Of a stretch of DNA of 64,000 nucleotides, positions 16,514 through 24,948 are shown piece after piece. The stretch comes from an uncultured Bacillota bacterium (GTDB lineage Bacteria; Bacillota_I; Bacilli_A; RF39; UBA660), in NCBI GenBank assembly GCA_905205665.1, contig CAJLEF010000001.1:103187-167186 (forward strand), in the 5' to 3' direction. Below the pieces are notes generated by a model. That model searched no databases and had not been told where the DNA came from. It saw nothing but the letters and a program-made list of their open reading frames with translations. Each line of letters starts with the position of its first letter. Within the stretch, counting starts at the first letter, position 1. The position numbers and the translations under genes are program-made.

Positions 16514-17185
16514 ATGACCAAAATATATTTTGTAATAGATGATTCGGGAAAAATTGATCATAAAAATGCTTATTTAATTTATGGAGGATTTGTTTTTCTG
16601 GCTAAAAGTTCTTTAACAAATTTTAATTATCGTTACCGAAATTATGTGAATAAAATAAGAACGCATTATAAAGAAGATAAAGAGATTAAAAGTAATATTT
16701 TAAAGTATAAAGATCGTAAAAAATTTTTAGAAGAATTTAAAAACGACTACAGTTTTGCTCTTGCTATTTTAAATGAAAATTTGTATGACCACATCAAAAA
16801 AGATGCGAAAGCGAAAGGTAGATTTATTGATTATGGTTTAAAAAGATGTATTAAAATGGTTTTAAAAGATTTAATAAAAAAAGACGTGATTACTAGAAAT
16901 GATAGTTTAGAATTAGAAATCTTAATCGATAACCAAACCATTAAATCAAATGGTCTTTATGATTTAGAAAAAAGTATTCAAAAAGAATTAACGAAGGGTA
17001 TGAAGCCCATTTTAGAAGCTAATTATATGCCTTTATTTAAAAATTTAAAAGTTCATGTTTATTATGGTGATTCGAAAAAAAGTCTTTCAATTCAAGCTTC
17101 AGATATCTTAGCGGGGACAGTCAGAAAGAAAATGGTATCTAAAGAAGAAATTACTTTTTTAAATGTTTTTTTAGAAATCCCTTAA
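16514..17185 (+). CDS. DUF3800 domain protein
   Basis: A 223-residue DUF3800 protein, RNase H-like by fold prediction in the literature. The N-terminal FVIDDSGKID carries paired acids, a central LEILIDNQT strand follows, and the C-terminal SIQASDILAGTVRKK supplies the conserved QxxD. Often found in mobile or accessory settings; here it sits between ftsZ and spoIIGA, 51 bases upstream of the latter, behind a candidate Spo0A box, so it could be transcribed with the sporulation genes. No direct evidence of function. SD GGAGG precedes the ATG. Confidence 0.75.
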   Translation: MTKIYFVIDDSGKIDHKNAYLIYGGFVFLAKSSLTNFNYRYRNYVNKIRTHYKEDKEIKSNILKYKDRKKFLEEFKNDYSFALAILNENLYDHIKKDAKAKGRFIDYGLKRCIKMVLKDLIKKDVITRNDSLELEILIDNQTIKSNGLYDLEKSIQKELTKGMKPILEANYMPLFKNLKVHVYYGDSKKSLSIQASDILAGTVRKKMVSKEEITFLNVFLEIP

Positions 17186-17236
17186 ACCGACAACTTTTTT
17201 TCTTTTCCTTTTTTATAATAGAATGGGTGAAGCGTT

Positions 17237-18028
17237 ATGACCATATATCTTGATTTAGTCTTTTTGCTCAATTTGTTCTTTGATTTTTTACTTTTATTAA
17301 CTGTTAATAATACACTTAGAAGAAATGCCTCTTTAAAAAGAATTTTTTTAGGAAGTTTAATAGGTAGTTTAACAATCTTACTTTTGTTTTTACCAATGCC
17401 AAATACTTTTCTCTTTCTTTTTAAAATAATTGTTAGTGTTTTTATGGTTGTCATTTCTTTTGGTTTAAAAGATAAAGCTTACTTTATTGCTAATTTGACA
17501 TACTTTTATATGACAAGTACGGTTTTAGGTGGCTTTATGTACTTTTTATGCCTTTCTTTTTCAGAAGAACAAACAGGGCTTTTGTTTAGCTATCATAACA
17601 TGGCGATTCCTTATCTATTTGTTGTCATAACATCACCCCTCATGTTATATGTTTATTATAAGGAACGTAAAGAAATATCTTATTATCAAAACTTTTATGA
17701 CATTAAGATATCTTTTTTGAATGGCCAAGAAAAAATTTTTCATTCTTATTTAGATACAGGAAATAAACTAAAAGATCCTGTGACTAAGAAAAAAATCTTA
17801 GTAGTATCTGGTAAAAGCCTAGAAGACATTCCAAAAGATAAAATCTGTTATGTACCTTATAATGCTTTAAATACACATGGTTTGATGAAATGCTTGTTTA
17901 TTAAAAAAATAGATATAAATGGTTTAGAAAGGAAAGATTATCTCGTGGGAATAAGTGAAGAAAAATTAATGAAAGAAGGAGTCGAGTGCATTTTAAATAA
18001 TTCAGTGAGGGAGGACTTTTTATGTTAA
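17237..18028 (+). CDS. spoIIGA: Sigma-E processing peptidase SpoIIGA
   Basis: Membrane aspartic protease that removes the pro-sequence of sigma-E in the mother cell. Five N-terminal membrane helices (about residues 1-140) are followed by a cytoplasmic protease domain with the catalytic motif YLDTGNKLKDP (Asp173). The 263-residue length is slightly short of the Bacillus protein. It overlaps sigE by 7 bases, the canonical spoIIG arrangement. A TATAAT at 17214-17219 with CCGACAAC upstream may be a local promoter. Confidence 0.92.
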   Translation: MTIYLDLVFLLNLFFDFLLLLTVNNTLRRNASLKRIFLGSLIGSLTILLLFLPMPNTFLFLFKIIVSVFMVVISFGLKDKAYFIANLTYFYMTSTVLGGFMYFLCLSFSEEQTGLLFSYHNMAIPYLFVVITSPLMLYVYYKERKEISYYQNFYDIKISFLNGQEKIFHSYLDTGNKLKDPVTKKKILVVSGKSLEDIPKDKICYVPYNALNTHGLMKCLFIKKIDINGLERKDYLVGISEEKLMKEGVECILNNSVREDFLC

Positions 18029-18705
18029 ATAAGATTATCTCGTGGTTAAAAGAAAAATATAACGAATGCTTTTATATAGGAAGTACGGATAAATTACCAC
18101 CCCCACTTAGCAAAGAAGAAGAACTAAAGTGTCTTATTGAATGTAAAAAAGGCGATATGGAAGCTAAAAATAAACTAATTGAACATAATTTAAGACTTGT
18201 TGTTTTCTTAGCTAAGAAATATGAAAGTACGGGTTATGAAATGGAAGACTTAATTAGTATTGGCTCGATTGGGCTTATTAAAGGCATTGAAACTTATAAA
18301 ATAGATAAAAATATTAAATTAGCTACTTATGCTTCTAGATGTATTTCTAATGAAATTTTAATGTATATCCGTAAAAATAAGAAAAGAAAAAAAGAAGTCT
18401 CTTTAGAAGATAGTTTGAATTATGATAATGAAGGAAATGAACTTCATTTAGAAGATGTCTTAGGTACTGAAAATGACTTAGTAAGTGATTCTTATGAAAG
18501 AGAAGTAGAAAGAAAATGTGTGGGGGAAGAAATTAATAAGTTAAAACCAAGAGAAAAGCAAATTATGGTTTTAAGATATGGCTTAAATAATAAAGAAAGT
18601 TATACCCAAAAAGAAGTGGCAGATATTTTAGGTATTAGTCAATCTTATATTTCTCGCATTGAAAAGAAAGTGATAAAAAATATTCGTAATTTAATGAAAA
18701 TATAG
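18022..18705 (+). CDS. sigE: RNA polymerase sporulation sigma factor SigE
   Basis: Mother-cell sigma factor. It has an amphipathic pro-sequence (MLNKIISWLKEKYNECF) followed by YIGSTDKLPPPLSKEEE, matching the SpoIIGA cleavage zone of Bacillus pro-sigma-E. Region 2 is NLRLVVFLAKKYESTGYEME...ATYASRCISNEILMYIR (-10 recognition), and region 4 is REKQIMVLRYGL...ISQSYISRIEKK (-35 helix-turn-helix). 227 residues. The usual downstream sigG is absent; a terminator and an unrelated thioredoxin gene follow. It would drive coat genes such as cotJ here. Confidence 0.95.
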   Translation: MLNKIISWLKEKYNECFYIGSTDKLPPPLSKEEELKCLIECKKGDMEAKNKLIEHNLRLVVFLAKKYESTGYEMEDLISIGSIGLIKGIETYKIDKNIKLATYASRCISNEILMYIRKNKKRKKEVSLEDSLNYDNEGNELHLEDVLGTENDLVSDSYEREVERKCVGEEINKLKPREKQIMVLRYGLNNKESYTQKEVADILGISQSYISRIEKKVIKNIRNLMKI

Positions 18706-18733
18706 TCCTCGTATTGTTTAAAGGACTTTTTTT
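18704..18733 (+). terminator. Terminator of spoIIGA-sigE
   Basis: AGTCCT / AGGACT stem with 12-base loop and T7, overlapping the sigE stop. Confidence 0.75.
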
Positions 18734-18779
18734 CTGTTTTTCTTTTTGCTATAATTTTTTTAAGGGATGGTGTATTAAG

Positions 18780-19505
18780 TTGCAAAAAGATAATATTATA
18801 TTGCTTTCTTTATTAGGAGTAGTCGTTTTACTTTTTATCATTTGTGGTGTTTTTGCATTTAAAAAGGAAGAAACCATTTTAGAAACAGTTACCGATGCTT
18901 CTAAATTTAAAATGGAATATGAAAGTTTAAATGGTCAAATAAATGATAAAACAAAGACGGAGTATAAGACAGTTAATATTAGTGAAAATAATAAATTTGT
19001 GTATAAAAATGAAGAAGAAATTATTAAAATTTTAGAAAGTAAATCTGGCGTGATTTACTTTGGGTTTAAAAGTTGTCCTTGGTGTCGTAGTATGGTCGAA
19101 GCATTAGATAAGGCTAGTCAAAATTCTAAAGTAGCTAATATTTATTACTTAGATATTGAAAATATTCGAGATGTTTTAGCTTTAGATGAAAATAACAAAG
19201 TTGTGACGGAAAAAGAGGGAAATAGTAATTATTATAAATTGTTAAATCTTTTAGATGATTATTTAGATGATTATATTTTAAAAGGTGAAGAAGATGTTTC
19301 AGTTAAAACCGATGAAAAAAGACTTTATGCTCCAACTGTCATCGCAGTATCAAATGGCGAAATTGTTGGTTTTCATACGAAAACGGTCGATAGTCAAACG
19401 AATCCAAATGAGCCTTTAACTGAAGAACAAGAAAAAGAATTAGAAAAAATTTATACAGATTTAATAGTCAAGACGACAGAAAATATATGTAATGAGGGAT
19501 GTTAA
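18780..19505 (+). CDS. Membrane-anchored thioredoxin-like protein with CPWC
   Basis: A 241-residue protein with an N-terminal membrane anchor and an extracytoplasmic thioredoxin domain containing GVIYFGFKSCPWCRSM; the active-site cysteines are C99 and C102. An insertion precedes the cis-Pro region LYAPTVIAVSNGEIVGF, and the C-terminus has two further Cys (NICNEGC). A TTG start at 18780 is proposed: AAGGGATGG at 18762-18770 is the ribosome site and TATAAT lies at 18750-18755, so the longer frame from 18714 would start upstream of the promoter. Probably an envelope thiol oxidoreductase or bacteriocin-exporter-type thioredoxin; the next gene starts 1 base after its stop. Confidence 0.72.
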   Translation: MQKDNIILLSLLGVVVLLFIICGVFAFKKEETILETVTDASKFKMEYESLNGQINDKTKTEYKTVNISENNKFVYKNEEEIIKILESKSGVIYFGFKSCPWCRSMVEALDKASQNSKVANIYYLDIENIRDVLALDENNKVVTEKEGNSNYYKLLNLLDDYLDDYILKGEEDVSVKTDEKRLYAPTVIAVSNGEIVGFHTKTVDSQTNPNEPLTEEQEKELEKIYTDLIVKTTENICNEGC

Positions 19506-19506
19506 G

Positions 19507-20118
19507 ATGGAATATTTAGATATTTATGATGATGAAGGTAATTTTTTAGGCAAAGAAGAAAGAGGCATTGTTCATGAAAAAGGTTTATGGCATAAGACAG
19601 TTCATTGTTGGCTTTATACTAAAGATGGTTATGTCTTTTTTCAAAGACGTGCCGATAGTCATACTTTGTATACGACAGCCTCAGGACATTTAAGAGCAGG
19701 CGAAACCATTAATGAAGGTTTTCACAGAGAAATAAAAGAAGAAATAGGCTGTTCTATTGATACTTCTGATGCTAAATTTATTAAGATGGAACCATATAAA
19801 ATGGATAAAATTAAAAATGGTAAACCTTTTAAAGATAGAGCCTTTGCTAATGTTTATATGGATTTATATGAAGGAAATTTTAAAGACTTTAACTTTGATC
19901 AAGAAGAAGTTTTAGAACTTGCCTTAGTTCCTTTGAAAGAAACCCTTGCTATGTTTAAGAAAAATGAAGGTTTTGTATTAGGTAAAATTGTAACCCCTGA
20001 TCATCAAATTATAGACAAAGAAATTTCTTTAGATGAATTTTTAGTGAATGCTGGCGAAACCTATTACGGCAAGTACGGTTATGTCTTAGAAGCTATCCTA
20101 AAAGAATTGAATTTATAA
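19507..20118 (+). CDS. NUDIX hydrolase (isopentenyl-diphosphate isomerase-like)
   Basis: A 204-residue NUDIX protein. The NUDIX box is GHLRAGETINEGFHREIKEE beginning at residue 60, and the N-terminal GIVHEKGLWHKTVHCWL with FQRRADS resembles the YfcD/IDI-like branch that hydrolyses nucleoside diphosphate derivatives. An extra C-terminal segment VNAGETYYGKYGYVLEA follows. ATG 19507 is preferred over 19492 because GAGGGA then serves as its ribosome site. Coupled to the preceding thioredoxin gene; convergent 6-base overlap with the helicase gene. Confidence 0.85.
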   Translation: MEYLDIYDDEGNFLGKEERGIVHEKGLWHKTVHCWLYTKDGYVFFQRRADSHTLYTTASGHLRAGETINEGFHREIKEEIGCSIDTSDAKFIKMEPYKMDKIKNGKPFKDRAFANVYMDLYEGNFKDFNFDQEEVLELALVPLKETLAMFKKNEGFVLGKIVTPDHQIIDKEISLDEFLVNAGETYYGKYGYVLEAILKELNL

Positions 20119-21540
20119 ATTAATAATTTGAATATATTTTTTCCATTTCAAAAGTTCTCTTATAAAAATAGAGGGCTTTTTTTTATTAACAAGTAAATAA
20201 ACATCTTTTTTTGTTCTTGTTAGAGCCACATAAAATAATCTTCTTTCCTCGTCAAAAGGAAAAGAGGCAGATTCACTAATAAGAGATAAAACTTTTTGTT
20301 CTTTAATTTGATTAGGAAAACCATATTTTGTATTTTCTAAATTTAAAACAATCACATTTTCGGCTTCTAACCCTTTTGATTTATGAACTGTTAAATATTT
20401 AAAGGAATATTTTTGTTTATCATAAGGATAATTTAAAATATCTTTTTCATTTCGTCCAAGAACCATTAAAGAAGAGGTATCTAGTTTTTCTAAAAGCTTG
20501 TTTAAAACTTTAGCTTTATCATGGTAATAAACAATCACGATTGGTTTATCTAAGTGTTTAGGACTTGTTAATTCTTTCTTTATTTGATAAGGATTTTTCA
20601 TAATAAAAGCACCGGCTATTTTGATAAGTTCTTCGCTATTACGATAGGTTTGGGTTAATTTATAAATTTTCGCATCTTTAAAAATTTCTTTGAAATTTAA
20701 AAAAAGTTTCAAATCACATCCTGAAAAGCGATAAATAGATTGATAATCATCACCAATAACACATAAAGAAGCATCTGTTTGTTTTAAGATTTCTAAAATC
20801 AAATCAAACCTAAGTTTCGAAGTATCTTGAAATTCATCAATTAAAATATATTTATAAGGAAGATTTAGTTTTTTTGTTTTTAAATTTTGAATCGCTTTTT
20901 GAATTAAATCATCAAAATCTATTTTCTTTTGAGCTTCTTTTTCACTTTCATAAAGTAAGAAAAGAGCATAGCTAATCAGTAAGAAATTTCGATGTTTATG
21001 TTCTTTTATAAGTTTGATAAAATAGTTATCATCATAATTATTAGCCTTATAAAGTTTTATAAAAGTATGAATATCCTTTTTTAAGTCAATTCCTATTTTA
21101 GAGTGCAGAATTTTTATCTCTTTTTTTAAAGTAGGTTTTAAAAAGAAAGATTTTCCTAATGTTTTTAAAACACTTTCATTTCCTAAAAATAAACTTTCAA
21201 AAAACTCATTTTCAACGTAGGAGAGAAAAGAGTCATCACAAATATGATAAGTTTTTTCTTTTAAAATCTTTAAGGCGAGTTTGTGAAAGGTTAAAACCTC
21301 AACGTTTTTACGTGTATTAATAAAAATTTTTTCTTGTAAATCTTTCACGGTTTCGTTTGTAAAAGAAAGGCATAATATTTCTTCTTCTGTGCATTTTTGA
21401 CTATTGAGTAAATATTTGATTTTCCCAATTAAAGTCATAGTTTTCCCAGAACCTGCTCCAGCGATAATTAAAGAATACTTAGGATTTTCTAAGATAGGTT
21501 TCATTTGGTTTTCATCTAAAGGGTAACCATTAATAATCAT
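20113..21540 (-). CDS. UvrD/Rep-family DNA helicase (short form)
   Basis: A 475-residue SF1A helicase. Motif Q LDENQ, Walker A AGAGSGKT at 27-34, motif Ia CLSFTNETV, motif II IDEFQDTS, motif III VIGDDYQSIYRFSGC, motif IV LTQTYRNSEEL, motif V VHKSKGLEAENVIVL and motif VI ERRLFYVALTRTK are all visible. It is markedly smaller than UvrD or PcrA (about 700 residues), lacking much of domains 1B and 2B, and is like the short UvrD-like helicases found in Firmicutes. The start at 21540 is chosen for its GAGGTG ribosome site rather than 21552. Confidence 0.9.
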   Translation of the reverse strand: MIINGYPLDENQMKPILENPKYSLIIAGAGSGKTMTLIGKIKYLLNSQKCTEEEILCLSFTNETVKDLQEKIFINTRKNVEVLTFHKLALKILKEKTYHICDDSFLSYVENEFFESLFLGNESVLKTLGKSFFLKPTLKKEIKILHSKIGIDLKKDIHTFIKLYKANNYDDNYFIKLIKEHKHRNFLLISYALFLLYESEKEAQKKIDFDDLIQKAIQNLKTKKLNLPYKYILIDEFQDTSKLRFDLILEILKQTDASLCVIGDDYQSIYRFSGCDLKLFLNFKEIFKDAKIYKLTQTYRNSEELIKIAGAFIMKNPYQIKKELTSPKHLDKPIVIVYYHDKAKVLNKLLEKLDTSSLMVLGRNEKDILNYPYDKQKYSFKYLTVHKSKGLEAENVIVLNLENTKYGFPNQIKEQKVLSLISESASFPFDEERRLFYVALTRTKKDVYLLVNKKKPSIFIRELLKWKKYIQIINL

Positions 21541-21585
21541 AAAACACCTCACTTTTGAATTCTACGTATTTTCCATAAAGAATTA

Positions 21586-21592
21586 TGTCGAA
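21586..21592 (+). promoter_or_regulatory. Candidate Spo0A box in the helicase-tmk divergent region
   Basis: Exact TGTCGAA between the divergent UvrD-like and thymidylate kinase genes. Functional relevance unproven; one such heptamer is expected by chance now and then. Confidence 0.3.
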
Positions 21593-21648
21593 CTATGGCT
21601 TTTTAAAAAAATATCTGATAAAATGGGTAATGAAATGAAGATGATAAA

Positions 21649-22317
21649 ATGAAGTATGGAAAATTAATTGTAATAGAAGGTGCCTGTGATGGAGTTGGTA
21701 AAAGTACTCAGATAGAACTTTTAAGAAAAAGACTTTTAAAAGAAGGATACAAAGTATTATGCCATCATTTTCCAACCTATGATCTTCATCAAGGAAGGGG
21801 AGTCGAAGAATTTTTAAAAGGAACTTATGGCGATATTAAAGATCTTTCCTTTTATTTTATTAACAATTTGTATGCTTATGACCGCATGATTACATGGCAA
21901 ACTATTTTAAAGAAAGCTTACTCTGAAGGTTATATCATTCTACTAGACAGATATACGACTTCTAGTTTAATATATCAAACAGCCTCTTTAAAAGGCGGTA
22001 AAGAAAAAGAAGCACTGATTGAAGAAATGGCTACTTTTGAATATGACAAATTAGGCACAAAAAAGCCAGATAGAGTTATCTTTTTAAATGTTCCATACTC
22101 TTTGAATGTTAAAATGCGAAGGAAAAGAAATGAAAATAAAGCCGAAGATATTATTGAACAAAATGAAAAATATTTACATGAGGTTTATGACAGTGCTTTA
22201 TATACCGCTAAGTATTTAAATTGGACATTTGTTATGTGTGCTAAAGATGATAAACTAAGAACAGTTGAAGAAATTCATGAAGACATTTATGAAAATATTA
22301 AAGATTTATTAGATTGA
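21649..22317 (+). CDS. tmk: Thymidylate kinase
   Basis: Phosphorylates dTMP to dTDP. The P-loop is IEGACDGVGKSTQ (residues 9-21), with one residue more than the usual EGxDGxGKST; the DR motif is LLDRYTTSS, the LID region is KMRRKRNENKAED, and LFLNVP precedes the base-recognition segment. 223-residue length is normal. It heads a run with a prepilin-like gene (15 bases downstream) and a DUF2779 gene. In many Firmicutes tmk neighbours holB; that is not seen here. Confidence 0.9.
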   Translation: MKYGKLIVIEGACDGVGKSTQIELLRKRLLKEGYKVLCHHFPTYDLHQGRGVEEFLKGTYGDIKDLSFYFINNLYAYDRMITWQTILKKAYSEGYIILLDRYTTSSLIYQTASLKGGKEKEALIEEMATFEYDKLGTKKPDRVIFLNVPYSLNVKMRRKRNENKAEDIIEQNEKYLHEVYDSALYTAKYLNWTFVMCAKDDKLRTVEEIHEDIYENIKDLLD

Positions 22318-22332
22318 AAGAAGGTTTAAACT

Positions 22333-22668
22333 ATGAAGAAAAATGGTTATGCGATTCAAGAATTATTAATTTTATTTGCTCTATTAGGAGTTATTTTTGC
22401 CGTAGGTATTATCAAAATTAGCTATGCTTTGGAAGATGCTCAAAACGAAGAAGAAATAGCAGAAGTTCAAGAAAATAACCTTTTATATGCGGGCGAATTA
22501 TATGTGAAAAAAAATACAGATAAATTTACAGAAACAGATAATTATTTTTATGGAAGTGATTTAATAACAGACCAAATTTTAAATGATGATAATAAAGATT
22601 ATACAAATATTAAATTTAAAGCCACTAAAGAAGAAGACGGTTCTTTTAAAGTAGAGATTGTAAAATAA
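22333..22668 (+). CDS. Type IV prepilin-like small protein
   Basis: A 111-residue protein whose N-terminus MKKNGYAIQELLILFALLGV has the layout of a class-3 prepilin signal: short basic leader ending in Gly, an aromatic +1, Glu at +5, then a hydrophobic helix of about 20 residues. The rest is acidic and helix-forming (EDAQNEEEIAEVQENN) with a small terminal beta region. No pilus ATPase, platform or prepilin peptidase is in the window. It overlaps the DUF2779 gene by 1 base. It could be a pseudopilin used elsewhere or a membrane protein that mimics the signal. Confidence 0.6.
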   Translation: MKKNGYAIQELLILFALLGVIFAVGIIKISYALEDAQNEEEIAEVQENNLLYAGELYVKKNTDKFTETDNYFYGSDLITDQILNDDNKDYTNIKFKATKEEDGSFKVEIVK

Positions 22669-24509
22669 TGGCTATTACTAAAACAGATTTTTTAGAACTT
22701 TCGAGATGCCCTAGATATTCTTTTTTAGAAAATTTAAAGACAAGTGCTTTAAAACAAGATATGTCTTATGAAGAATATCAAGAAAAAGAAGAACAAAGTA
22801 ATTTAAAAGAACTATTGGATGCCATGTTAGATACAAGTGGAGAGATTTATTTAGATAAAACAGAAAAAATAAATCAACAATTAATGGCAATGCTTCCTTA
22901 TTATAAACAAGTCGAATTAGAAGCGGGACGAATTTTTACCGAATATTTTAAAGGAAAAAGCACTTATGCTTTAGAAACCAAAGAACAAAAAGGCTTTTCT
23001 TTTGAATCAGAAAAAGCTAAATATTTATGCTATGTCGACATATTTAATGAACAAGAAGATATGGTTAATATCGTGGAGGTAAAAGCAACGACTGCCCGTA
23101 AATATTTAGAGTTAAAAGCAGGATATCCTAAAGAAAATAAATATTCTATTTTTATCAAAAAGAAAAATGTTTATTATCTAAAGGGAGAAATTGATTATCC
23201 TTTAGAACAAGAAATGTCTAAAGAAAAATATGAAAAGGAAAGAGAAAAACTTTTTGAACGTTTTAAATTAGGAAAATATTTTTATGATTTAGCTTTTCAA
23301 AGATATGTCATTGAACATAGTAAGGAAAATTTAAAACCGGCTCATTATTACTTGGCTGTTTTAAATCCCTATTATGTTTTTGATGGAACAGAAAAAGATG
23401 GTAAACCGTTTTACCATGCGATTCATAATGAAGAACTTATTAATTTTATTTGTTGTGATGAAATCACAAAGTCCTTGCAAAGTGTTATTCAAAAAGATAT
23501 CGAAACTTTAGAAAAGAATCTATTTAATAAAGAAGATAGAGTTTGTCCATTAGGTAATTATTGCTCTTATAAAGAACAAAGCGAATGTAAATACTTTAAA
23601 ACTGTCTGTGGTCTTAAAATACCTAAGAAAAACAGTAGTTTAAATTATGTTAATAATGGTTTTGGTTTCCTTGTGGATGGCAAGAGAATAAAAGGCTTAG
23701 AACTTATTAATGAAGGATATTTAAAAATGGAAGATATCCCCTTATCATGGCTTACTAAAGAAAACCATCTTATTCAAAGAAATTGCTTAGAAAATCATAC
23801 TTCTTATATCAATAAAGAAAAAATAAGAAAAGCCTTATCTGCAATAGAGTATCCTATTTATCACTTGGATTTTGAAACATTTCCTTGTCCTTTACCAAGA
23901 TTTAAAGGGGAGTTTCCTTATATTCAAAGTCCTTTTGAATTTAGTTTACATATAGAAAGTAATCCTGGTAGTTGTGATTTAGAAAAAGATAATATTGTCT
24001 TTTTAGCCAAAACAACGAAAGATGAAAGAGAAGACTTAGTAAAGGAATTATTAAAATATATTAATCCTAATAAAGGGACTTTATTTGCTCAAAATGTTTC
24101 TTTTGAAAAAGGAAGGATAAAAGAACTCGCTTCGATATTTCCTGAATACAAAGAAGACTTATTAAAAATTTATAATCGTGGTTTTGATTTGTTATGGCTT
24201 TTAAATAATAATAAAGAGTTATATGAAGACTTGGGTTTCACAGGAAAAGATTTAGAAACATTCAATTTTTATGATGAATGTTTAAGTGGATCTTTTTCGA
24301 TAAAAAAGACTTTACCTGTTTTTTCAGACTTATCTTATGATAATTTAGATGTCCATAATGGAACAGAAGCCATTGTTGTTTATGCCAATTACGATAATTA
24401 TTCCAAAGAAGAATTAAAAAAACAACAAGAAGCTTTGAAAATTTATTGTCGGCAAGATACCTGGGCAATGGTCGAAATTTTAAATGCTCTACGTAAACTT
24501 GTCAAATAA
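22668..24509 (+). CDS. DUF2779 protein: Cas4-like N domain plus DEDD-type C domain
   Basis: A 613-residue protein. The N-terminal half resembles PD-(D/E)XK/Cas4-type nucleases: ITKTDFLELSRCPRYSFL, YVDIF and IVEVKATT, with a later cysteine set (CPLGNYCSYKEQSECKYF) that could hold a Fe-S cluster. The C-terminal DUF2779 domain starts around YHLDFETFPCP (D401, E403), a DEDD exonuclease-like first motif, with KIYNRGFDLLWLL and IYCRQDTWAMVEIL as later motifs. Probably a nuclease of unknown target. Coupled by a 1-base overlap to the prepilin-like gene. Confidence 0.75.
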   Translation: MAITKTDFLELSRCPRYSFLENLKTSALKQDMSYEEYQEKEEQSNLKELLDAMLDTSGEIYLDKTEKINQQLMAMLPYYKQVELEAGRIFTEYFKGKSTYALETKEQKGFSFESEKAKYLCYVDIFNEQEDMVNIVEVKATTARKYLELKAGYPKENKYSIFIKKKNVYYLKGEIDYPLEQEMSKEKYEKEREKLFERFKLGKYFYDLAFQRYVIEHSKENLKPAHYYLAVLNPYYVFDGTEKDGKPFYHAIHNEELINFICCDEITKSLQSVIQKDIETLEKNLFNKEDRVCPLGNYCSYKEQSECKYFKTVCGLKIPKKNSSLNYVNNGFGFLVDGKRIKGLELINEGYLKMEDIPLSWLTKENHLIQRNCLENHTSYINKEKIRKALSAIEYPIYHLDFETFPCPLPRFKGEFPYIQSPFEFSLHIESNPGSCDLEKDNIVFLAKTTKDEREDLVKELLKYINPNKGTLFAQNVSFEKGRIKELASIFPEYKEDLLKIYNRGFDLLWLLNNNKELYEDLGFTGKDLETFNFYDECLSGSFSIKKTLPVFSDLSYDNLDVHNGTEAIVVYANYDNYSKEELKKQQEALKIYCRQDTWAMVEILNALRKLVK

Positions 24510-24530
24510 GTGTCAATATTTTCAAGTTTT

Positions 24531-24560
24531 TTGACTATTTTTTTCATTTTTTAGTATTAT
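24531..24560 (+). promoter_or_regulatory. Promoter of rpoZ
   Basis: TTGACT at 24531-24536, 18-base spacer, TATTAT at 24555-24560. Confidence 0.6.
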
Positions 24561-24584
24561 ATAGAGGTAAAGGACGTGATTTTT

Positions 24585-24797
24585 ATGTTGTATCCATCCA
24601 TTGATAAACTGCTTACCATCGTGGATTCTAAGTACAAATTAGTTCATGTAGCCTCTATTCGTAGTAAACAAATGTTAGAAAACAACCATTACCAAATGGC
24701 TGAAAACGAATATGTTAACAAAAGAACCATCGGTAGAGCACTAGAAGAGTTGGATAAAGGACTTATCACGGTTATTAGTCATAATAACACGAAGTAA
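24585..24797 (+). CDS. rpoZ: RNA polymerase omega subunit
   Basis: A 70-residue protein matching omega: MLYPSIDKLLTIVDSKYKLV, followed by ASIRSKQM and the tail KRTIGRALEELDKGLI. It assists assembly of the beta-prime subunit. ATG 24585 is chosen over GTG 24576 because AAAGGA at 24569-24574 is then properly spaced. It is monocistronic here, without the gmk neighbour often seen in Firmicutes. Confidence 0.9.
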   Translation: MLYPSIDKLLTIVDSKYKLVHVASIRSKQMLENNHYQMAENEYVNKRTIGRALEELDKGLITVISHNNTK

Positions 24798-24895
24798 GTC
24801 TTTTTTTCATGTCTATTTTTACCAAAGCTAACACTCCAAAATATTTAATACCAATTGGTTATATAAATATGATACAATAGTAACGTAGTAAATAC

Positions 24896-24928
24896 GGCAG
24901 TTTAAAATTTTAGTCGTGTTACATACTA
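24896..24928 (+). promoter_or_regulatory. Shared 5' leader element, copy 1
   Basis: GGCAGTTTAAAAT (24896-24908) and GTTACATACTA (24918-24928) upstream of the surface protein gene at 24949. The same two blocks with a 9-base gap occur upstream of the paralog at 53222. A promoter-like TACAAT lies upstream at about 24873. Function unknown; conservation between two non-adjacent loci suggests a regulatory leader. Confidence 0.5.
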
Positions 24929-24948
24929 GTGTCAGGAGTGTATATAAA

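Noticed and set aside
18714..18779. Longer N-terminus of the CPWC thioredoxin
   Set aside because: The region holds the sigE terminator and a TATAAT promoter, so translation there is unlikely.
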